Shown: positions 39,355 to 43,944 of the stretch, piece after piece
Layout of the letters: every line of letters begins with the position of its first letter
Position numbering within the stretch: position 1 is the first letter of the stretch
Origin: a virus
Direction: 5' to 3' (one strand)
Virus record (IMG/VR): IMGVR_UViG_3300030450_001937
Location: 1-43,944 of that record
DNA: 43,944 nucleotides
The notes under the pieces: generated by a model
What the model saw: only the letters and a program-made list of their open reading frames with translations
What the model was told of the DNA's origin: nothing
Database searches by the model: none
Translations under genes and position numbers: made by a program

Positions 39355-39494
39355 AATTCTTTTAATTTTTTCATTACTTTTTTATAAAGCTTGATATCAA
39401 TTCCTTTATATTCCAAAAAAATTAATTTTGCAACTGTCATCTCTTCAGAATAAAAAAGAATCGGTTCATCTTTCAGTCCGGGGTCACCACTCAT
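39351..39494 (-). CDS. Small protein, 47 aa
   Basis: MSGDPGLKDEPILFYSEEMT, then a basic helical end (LYKKVMKKLKEL). ATGA overlaps at both ends. Unknown. Confidence 0.55.
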   Translation of the reverse strand: MSGDPGLKDEPILFYSEEMTVAKLIFLEYKGIDIKLYKKVMKKLKEL

Positions 39495-39661
39495 TTTGAA
39501 TACCAACCATTGTTTTCAAGAGCTGCTAACTGTCTCTTCAGTTTAGCCCTTATTGTCCTGAAATGATATTGATCATCAACTCTTCTTCCTAATGTAAAAG
39601 GAGTGAGCACATGTATGACACGTTTGTATTCTTCAGGAGTTAGTTGATCTTTTTTATCCAT
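39491..39661 (-). CDS. Small basic protein, 56 aa
   Basis: MDKKDQLTPEEYKRVIHVLT, then TLGRRVDDQYHFRTIRAKLK and ENNGWYSK. Helical and basic. Overlaps the 87-aa gene at its start (8 nt) and the next gene by 4 nt. Unknown. Confidence 0.6.
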   Translation of the reverse strand: MDKKDQLTPEEYKRVIHVLTPFTLGRRVDDQYHFRTIRAKLKRQLAALENNGWYSK

Positions 39662-39917
39662 CTGTATTTAATTTGTGAAAATTACTATGTTCCCAGTAAC
39701 CATGTTGAAAAAAGTCTGGATAAGTATCCTCATCTTCAATATCAAAGTTTGGATCAGGATCTAAAACTTGACGAATTTCTAAAAATTCTTTAGATCTATC
39801 CCACACACCCTCAGTATCAACTTCTGGATTGCATTGACATAAGAATCGTGGATAAACATATCCATCTATGAGTTCACACAATAGTCTTTTTTGTTCTTCA
39901 TTTAATGTGTTAGTCAT
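39654..39917 (-). CDS. Acidic protein, 87 aa
   Basis: MTNTLNEEQKRLLCELIDGY, then FLCQCNPE and an acidic, aromatic end (EDEDTYPDFFQHGYWEH). ATGA overlap with the gene upstream. Unknown. Confidence 0.68.
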   Translation of the reverse strand: MTNTLNEEQKRLLCELIDGYVYPRFLCQCNPEVDTEGVWDRSKEFLEIRQVLDPDPNFDIEDEDTYPDFFQHGYWEHSNFHKLNTDG

Positions 39918-40162
39918 TTAGATACCTCCAACCATTTAATTTTCTTTTCTTTGTTAGCAATATCAAAACAGATCTCGCACATACAATCGACGTTAGGAAA
40001 TTTATCTCGCCAATCGTAATCTTCCTCTATGGGAGCATCCCAATAGTAATAAAGATCGGGTTTATAATCTGGTAATGCTGTCTTATTACCTGATGGGAAC
40101 ATCTTTGTAGGTGCTTCAATATGTTCATCATCAAAATTACCGCAAACGTCACACATTGCCAT
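39914..40162 (-). CDS. Zinc-binding protein, 82 aa
   Basis: AMCDVCGNFDDEH at the start and CMCEICFDIANKEKK at the end give two CxxC knuckles of a zinc ribbon around an aromatic, acidic centre (YYYWDAPIEEDYDWRD). Coupled to the ArdC-like gene by 1 nt. Confidence 0.7.
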   Translation of the reverse strand: MAMCDVCGNFDDEHIEAPTKMFPSGNKTALPDYKPDLYYYWDAPIEEDYDWRDKFPNVDCMCEICFDIANKEKKIKWLEVSK

Positions 40163-41100
40163 TACTTAGATACCTCCTTAAGATGTTTATCAACGATAGT
40201 TGTAATTTCTTTGTGAGCTTTGTAGATACGATCACCAGCAGTCAACATACTTTCCTGAACATCTTTGTTCCTGGTGTTGTGACCAATGATGTAATCGAAA
40301 CTACATTTACATGTGTCAATGTCATAAGAGTTGCAGACTAGCATAGCAACTGACTCTGCTTCCAACTCTTTGATAGATGTACTGTCATGCTCTAGGTACT
40401 CATCACGATTGTGTAGTATTGAATGACCTAGTTCATGTGCAAGGGTATGTATCTCAGAGAGTATACTGAGACCTTCTTTGAGCTTGATCTTACTAGCTCT
40501 ACCATTCTCACCAGTGAACCAGCACTGGCCGTGAGCACCATCCATTTCTGCTTCAGGTACATTGCGAATGATCTCTACTTTGCGAGCCTCTGCAACCTTG
40601 CATAGACCCTGTAGAAGCCCAGGCATTGCATCTCCTTCCATGTTCTTCATGACGTGTGATGTATCTGGTTTTTCTGGTAGTGGTTCACCTTCTGTATCAC
40701 GATAGTCAAATACTTTTACACCGACGAACATCATGAAATTGATCATTGGTTTACCATCTTTATTAAGGATAGGTTTACCATCTTCACCTATTTTATTAAT
40801 AGGTCTAGGTGCAAGTATTCTGTAGCACTTGGCACCCTTCTTGACTTGACGTTTGAATTTAGTTTGCCAAGATTTGTAACCTGCAACCTGTGAGCTGGGT
40901 TCTAACTCACGTTGTAGTTGTTGCATCCAGATCAACATGGTGTTGTTGAAACTGTAGGTGGTAAATTTCTGAGACATCTTCAGAAATCCTTCCCAGTTTT
41001 GCATGGCTTTTGAGATGCCATCACACAGAAGCTTTTGCATATCTTCTGGTAGTCTGTCGAGCTTACTCTTTTTTGTTTGGGATTTTGTGGTAGCTGTCAT
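40162..41100 (-). CDS. ArdC-like antirestriction protein with zincin domain
   Basis: 312 residues from ATG 41100, behind AACAGGACA; a longer frame (41133) crosses the upstream gene. Residues ~15-140: N-terminal ssDNA-binding ArdC domain (MLIWMQQL, VAGYKSWQTKFKRQVKKGAK, ILAPRP). Residues ~190-260: metallopeptidase-like domain with LAHELGHSIL (H222, E223, H226) and downstream EAESVAMLV with a third ligand candidate (E246 or E249). ArdC proteins protect incoming DNA from restriction. Early position fits. Confidence 0.9.
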   Translation of the reverse strand: MTATTKSQTKKSKLDRLPEDMQKLLCDGISKAMQNWEGFLKMSQKFTTYSFNNTMLIWMQQLQRELEPSSQVAGYKSWQTKFKRQVKKGAKCYRILAPRPINKIGEDGKPILNKDGKPMINFMMFVGVKVFDYRDTEGEPLPEKPDTSHVMKNMEGDAMPGLLQGLCKVAEARKVEIIRNVPEAEMDGAHGQCWFTGENGRASKIKLKEGLSILSEIHTLAHELGHSILHNRDEYLEHDSTSIKELEAESVAMLVCNSYDIDTCKCSFDYIIGHNTRNKDVQESMLTAGDRIYKAHKEITTIVDKHLKEVSK

Positions 41101-41272
41101 TGTCCTGTTGAAATAAAAGTCTGCTAAGTGCAAAGAGATCTAAGTCATGATCAAGTTCTACATAGTCTTTAGAAGCTACATCTAACTTTAATAAACAATA
41201 CTTAGATTCATCATCAAGAATTAAATAATATAACTTTTTTGCTCTTACTAATTTTCTACCCATTACATACAT
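41063..41272 (-). CDS. Small protein, 69 aa
   Basis: GRKLVRAKKLYYLILDDESK, then LDVASKDYVELDHDLDLFAL. Met4 (41263) is an alternative start. Ends inside the ArdC-like gene (38-nt overlap) in another frame. Unknown. Confidence 0.6.
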   Translation of the reverse strand: MYVMGRKLVRAKKLYYLILDDESKYCLLKLDVASKDYVELDHDLDLFALSRLLFQQDNDSYHKIPNKKE

Positions 41273-41300
41273 CTATATATGTAATTATTTTACTCTTGGT

Positions 41301-41810
41301 CTATAGATAACCACAGAACTCCATGCCAGGTTCATCGTAATGCCACTGGATAGATATGTCAGGATACTTTTCTCTGATAGCTTCACAAACTGGTTCAGGT
41401 GGAGCCCATGCAGTATCAAAAGTAACTTCGAATCCATACGGAAGTTCTTCATCAATCTGTACTTCGTAGCAATCCCACTTGGTTCCCCAGTGTGCATTTC
41501 TCCATTCGTACCATCGATCATCTACATTATTTGTAGATTTAAATCTGAGTCCAGCATAAAAAGGATTTTCATGTTCTATCATTACTGGACATTCACCAAT
41601 TTCACCTCTTGGGTCACTGAATGAATACTCTTTAGCTGTCTTTTCAGTTAGTGGAGTTTTAGGCCAGTCTGGTTCGGGAACGAATGCACCGAAGACAGAT
41701 TTTTCTTCATTCTCATCTAATCCTCTTGAAAAGATGTCATGAAGTTCTTTAATTTGTTCAGGATTATCTTCTCCATAGAAGTTAACTCTGTTATGACAAT
41801 GGTTAGGCAT
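41301..41810 (-). CDS. Api92-like / YubB ferredoxin-like domain protein
   Basis: 169 residues. MPNHCHNRVNFYGEDNPEQI, FSFSDPRGEIG-like part (EYSFSDPRGEIG), WYEWRNAHWGTKWD, FEVTFDTAWAPPEPVCEAI and the end YDEPGMEFCGYL. The MPNxCxN start, WR-x-x-x-WGTKW(D/N) and F-x-TAW-x-PP motifs are diagnostic of this family. It occurs in many phages and plasmids; function unknown. Confidence 0.85.
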   Translation of the reverse strand: MPNHCHNRVNFYGEDNPEQIKELHDIFSRGLDENEEKSVFGAFVPEPDWPKTPLTEKTAKEYSFSDPRGEIGECPVMIEHENPFYAGLRFKSTNNVDDRWYEWRNAHWGTKWDCYEVQIDEELPYGFEVTFDTAWAPPEPVCEAIREKYPDISIQWHYDEPGMEFCGYL

Positions 41811-41852
41811 TGGATTCCTCCAGGTAGATGTGCAAAAGAATAGTTTAATGAC

Positions 41853-42023
41853 TTACTCTAGGTCGAGAGGTTCAGGTAGTTCCTCAAACTTTTGTTGTGC
41901 TTGGCATTGAGCAGCAAAGATAATATCATCTTCATCAAATCCAAGATAATTATTATTTTTTATCTCGTTATAAGCCTCTTCATAAAGTCTTTCAAGAATC
42001 TCATCGTTACCAGGGTGACTCAT
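41853..42023 (-). CDS. Small acidic protein, 56 aa
   Basis: ATG 42023 after GGAGGAG. MSHPGNDEILERLYEEAYNE, then FDEDDIIFAAQCQAQQKF. ATGA overlap with the gene upstream. Unknown. Confidence 0.65.
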   Translation of the reverse strand: MSHPGNDEILERLYEEAYNEIKNNNYLGFDEDDIIFAAQCQAQQKFEELPEPLDLE

Positions 42024-42169
42024 GACTCTCCTCCTTTGAGATAGGTTTGAAATTTGTTAACTATTGATGGTAAGTCATCAAGATTCATGAAAGAAGAATG
42101 TGCTTCAGACATATGATAATCTTCAAGCCACATGATGACCTTCTTCATTTCTTCTTTAGTTAGTTCCAT
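42020..42169 (-). CDS. Small protein, 49 aa
   Basis: ATG 42169 behind GGAGAAG. MELTKEEMKKVIMWLEDYHM, then FMNLDDLPSIVNKFQ. Its 3' end contains the Shine-Dalgarno of the next gene; overlaps the upstream gene by 10 nt. Unknown. Confidence 0.62.
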   Translation of the reverse strand: MELTKEEMKKVIMWLEDYHMSEAHSSFMNLDDLPSIVNKFQTYLKGGES

Positions 42170-42312
42170 ATATCTTCTCCTTTACCTGCTTCTCTAACTT
42201 CAAATAGTTCTTTAGAAATCATGTCATGTAAATCTACATCAATGTCTTCTTGAAGAAGACTGCGTAGCTTACTACTGGAAGCTCTGCGTATTTGTTCGAT
42301 AGTTAGTTTCAT
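42160..42312 (-). CDS. Small protein, 50 aa
   Basis: ATG 42312 behind GGAGGTAC. MKLTIEQIRRASSSKLRSLL, then EDIDVDLHDMISKELFEV. Helical; unknown. Confidence 0.62.
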   Translation of the reverse strand: MKLTIEQIRRASSSKLRSLLQEDIDVDLHDMISKELFEVREAGKGEDIWN

Positions 42313-42314
42313 AA

Positions 42315-42539
42315 TTAAATGTACCTCCAAGTTTTACCTTCAGACTCTGCTTTAGAAATGATGCAAGCATACATCTTTAGAGTCTTGTTGTCATAGATAC
42401 CAAAGTCATCCTGGGCAGGATTCTTAGCATCATACTTACCGATAGGTTTAAAGACACCTTCGATCTTTTCAGCTGGTCGAAACTCCCAGCCACGCTCTTT
42501 GAGAAACTCAACAGCGATTTCAATTTGACTTTTAGCCAT
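42315..42539 (-). CDS. Small protein, 74 aa
   Basis: MAKSQIEIAVEFLKERGWEF, then KPIGKYDAKNPAQDDFGIYD and SEGKTWRYI. Helix followed by a beta hairpin. Coupled to 42539 gene by 1 nt. Unknown. Confidence 0.7.
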   Translation of the reverse strand: MAKSQIEIAVEFLKERGWEFRPAEKIEGVFKPIGKYDAKNPAQDDFGIYDNKTLKMYACIISKAESEGKTWRYI

Positions 42540-42772
42540 TAGTCTTCATCCGTATAAACATCATAATTAATGTCTTCCATAAGACAATCGATAGCTTTTT
42601 TACAAACTTCTATATCATCAAATATTTCAAACATATCTTTAGTTTCATTTCTAACACGAATAGTCGTATTTAAAATGTGAATTGCCATTGCTGCATTTTT
42701 TAGTCGAGACGTTTTCTCTCCTTGACTTTTTAAAGAGTCTAAATGCTCTTTTAATTTTTCAGAATGTAACAT
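42539..42772 (-). CDS. Small helical protein, 77 aa
   Basis: MLHSEKLKEHLDSLKSQGEK, then helices (MAIHILNTTIRVRNETKDMF). First gene of the leftward 42772-to-41301 run, after the terminator at 42849. Unknown. Confidence 0.68.
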   Translation of the reverse strand: MLHSEKLKEHLDSLKSQGEKTSRLKNAAMAIHILNTTIRVRNETKDMFEIFDDIEVCKKAIDCLMEDINYDVYTDED

Positions 42773-42848
42773 AGAAATGATTAAGCAAATATTAAATTGT
42801 AGTAATTAATACACTTTTGTATCAAGGTAAACTACATAAAATAAAAAA

Positions 42849-42875
42849 ATCTCCTACTATTTTGTAGTAAGAGAT
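42849..42875 (-). terminator. Terminator, leftward
   Basis: ATCTC-x-TACTA (42849-42859) pairs with TAGTA-x-GAGAT (42865-42875). In the leftward sense it is followed by T7 (A tract at 42842-42848 on +). Ends transcripts from the 43302 gene. On the + strand it lies between 42772 and the micro-gene ATG at 42890 and could act as a leader hairpin. Confidence 0.6.
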
Positions 42876-42889
42876 ACGAAAGGAGTATT

Positions 42890-43036
42890 ATGACAAGATT
42901 AACTTACAGAGGTTGTAGTTATGATCCTGCCAAGAATAAGGAAGCAGTAGCTACATGGTCAAGAGAAATAGATAAGAGTGATGTAACACTTAGCTATCGT
43001 TTCAAGAAATACCAGCCACAAAAAACAGCAAGCTAA
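42890..43036 (+). CDS. DUF4278-like micro-protein, 48 aa
   Basis: ATG behind AAAGGAG. MTRLTYRGCSYDPAK at the start, TLSYRFKKYQPQ near the end. The L-x-YRG-x-x-Y start and the second YR-x-x-x-Y are those of DUF4278, small proteins largely restricted to cyanobacteria. A single + strand gene in a - region; overlaps the convergent gene by 4 nt. Possibly host-derived. Function unknown. Confidence 0.65.
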   Translation: MTRLTYRGCSYDPAKNKEAVATWSREIDKSDVTLSYRFKKYQPQKTAS

Positions 43037-43302
43037 TTAGAAATTAACTTACTTGCTTCTTCTATTGCATCTTCTCTTTCTTTTAATAACAAAAGAGCAT
43101 GTGATGCATGATAACAAGGTACGCTACTAGTGTTCCAAAGAACCTTAACGTAGCTCCTTAATTTACCACCTTTGACAGGGCGTTTCTCAAGTGCGAGAAC
43201 TACACCCTGTCTTCTTTTTCGAAAATTGTTTCCTGTGCTGAACTTATTTGTATGGCAAACTTCATCACCAACTTTAAACTCACGCTTTAAAGCACTACCC
43301 AT
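43033..43302 (-). CDS. Small basic protein, SH3/KOW-like, 89 aa
   Basis: KVGDEVCHTNKFSTGNNFRKRRQGVVLALE, quoted by KVGDEVCH and RRQGVVLALE, then RSYVKVLWN. The V-G-D-x-V ... G-x-V-x-x ... V-x-W order is that of small SH3-like barrels. C-terminal helix. Function unknown. Confidence 0.65.
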   Translation of the reverse strand: MGSALKREFKVGDEVCHTNKFSTGNNFRKRRQGVVLALEKRPVKGGKLRSYVKVLWNTSSVPCYHASHALLLLKEREDAIEEASKLISN

Positions 43303-43400
43303 AGTGTGTGTAAGATAGATCTAAAGTAGAGACTACCAAATGTGGTGGCGGTTACAACAAATTTGTTGAAATACACAAACTTTACAAAAGGAGTTGTTTG

Positions 43401-43427
43401 CTATTAGTATTTATAAGGAACTAATAG
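43401..43427. other. Inverted repeat in gene-free stretch
   Basis: CTATTAGT (43401-43408) and ACTAATAG (43420-43427) pair perfectly around an 11-nt centre. Lies in the 229-nt gene-free stretch 43303-43531. No T tract. Might belong to an untranslated RNA that ends at 43533. Confidence 0.4.
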
Positions 43428-43501
43428 CTTCTTTTGGATGAGGAGAAGTTGATAATGAGTTAGTTTCCATGTGCAAAGGACAGTACAGTGGTACACAACT
43501 A

Positions 43502-43533
43502 AGAGTCAGGGGTGGTAGCCTGGCTCTTTTTTT
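43502..43533 (+). terminator. Rho-independent terminator, rightward
   Basis: AGAGTCAGG (43502-43510) pairs with CCTGGCTCT (43519-43527), one G-U pair, loop of 8, followed by a T tract. No convincing + strand gene lies between 43037 and this point, so it closes either a leader/sRNA or the micro-gene transcript from 42890. Confidence 0.7.
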
Positions 43534-43882
43534 ATGGGTTCTCCCTCATTCTTTTAACAGCAGTTGGACTAATGTAAGTACCATCGGTTACATACAATGT
43601 CCTGGCTTCTCTGTTTTTATAGTGCCACTTACAGACATCACATGCATCTTCATAAGCTTTTCGATTATCCTTATGAAGCAGTGGTATTTTATCTGATTCT
43701 TGTGTACCTTTACCTTCAACAACTACATACTTTTTATGCATTCTGTCCCATGCCACCTCGTTCTTTACAACGTAGGCATACTTAGTAAACTTTTTTGGTC
43801 TACTGTTTGGATTTGATAAAGGAATGTAATTGTTGACAGGAAGATCTTTGGTACCAGCAGGTAGCTTGTCGTTTTGACTCAT
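43532..43882 (-). CDS. Unknown basic protein, 116 aa
   Basis: SQNDKLPAGTKDLPVNNYIP, then KYAYVVKNEVAWDRMHKKYV and CDVCKWHYKNREARTLYVTD. A CxxC plus His gives a possible zinc site. Its stop overlaps the T tract of the + strand terminator. Unknown family. Confidence 0.7.
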   Translation of the reverse strand: MSQNDKLPAGTKDLPVNNYIPLSNPNSRPKKFTKYAYVVKNEVAWDRMHKKYVVVEGKGTQESDKIPLLHKDNRKAYEDACDVCKWHYKNREARTLYVTDGTYISPTAVKRMRENP

Positions 43883-43944
43883 GGTAATTAAATTAGTTAA
43901 CGAAAATCAGTACTGTAGTAATATAACTTCTTTCGGTATTCGTT

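Noticed and set aside
43469-43696. + strand ORF of 75 codons through the terminator at 43502-43533
   Set aside because: It runs across a strong terminator and antisense to the convincing gene 43532-43882.
1-43944. tRNA genes, CRISPR arrays, integrase, transposase or attachment sites
   Set aside because: No cloverleaf with T-arm consensus, no regularly spaced repeats and no recombinase motif were found by eye. A tRNA scan would be decisive.

Overview
The window is AT-rich, very densely packed phage DNA, almost certainly from a lytic phage of marine picocyanobacteria (Prochlorococcus or Synechococcus). The host assignment rests on photosynthesis-related genes: a psbN homologue (22498-22728), two high-light-inducible (Hli) genes (23144-23469), a possible NblA-like gene (11366-11575) and a DUF4278-like micro-gene (42890-43036). 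Phage origin rests on a T7-type family A DNA polymerase, a primase-polymerase/SF3 helicase, long tail fibres with self-cleaving chaperone domains, and chains of tiny genes overlapping by 1-4 nt. No capsid, terminase, portal or tail-tube gene is in the window, so the morphotype cannot be stated. No tRNA, rRNA, CRISPR, integrase or IS element was seen.

Left part (1-22777), mostly + strand: this looks like the distal structural/host-interaction and lysis-related part. Three paralogous fibre genes (1-1920 partial, 2294-4750, 19766-22132) are built from about 17-residue NT-A-[VI]-G repeats and end in a peptidase_S74 chaperone. Two of them are followed by paralogous genes of about 91 aa, and two are preceded by the same perfect 29-bp repeat. 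A 24-nt relic of a lost fibre 3' end lies at 2223-2246. Between the fibre loci are membrane and secreted proteins, HNH endonucleases, a 2OG-Fe(II) oxygenase, a lysozyme-fold protein lacking the usual catalytic Glu, a Dam-type methyltransferase, a Phd-like antitoxin, and many small + strand genes of 'small virion protein' style. Some islands here run on the - strand. psbN and a strong terminator close the + strand block.

Right part (22793-43944), almost all - strand: this is the early/replication region, transcribed leftward. From right to left it holds a run of small unknown genes, an ArdC-like antirestriction protein, DNA polymerase, a two-OB-fold SSB-like protein, a Gene 88-like protein, a SWIM zinc-finger protein, a Gp157-like protein, a winged-helix regulator, a RecB/Cas4-type nuclease and a D5-like primase-helicase. 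It ends in an operon of two hli genes and three tiny membrane proteins, which converges on psbN. A + strand cassette of five small genes (35120-35875) and a few isolated + genes interrupt this block.

As a whole, the genes describe a phage that copies its DNA with its own primase-helicase, SSB and T7-like polymerase. It appears to evade restriction (ArdC, Dam) and to support or remodel host photosynthesis during infection (PsbN, Hli, possibly NblA). It also carries several recombining fibre genes for host recognition. The most unusual parts are the fibre relic plus shared promoter-like repeat, the Hli/PsbN micro-membrane-protein cluster, the long nested stem-loops at 18633-18823, and a secreted-protein gene at 6049-6861 with no start codon near its signal-like segment.
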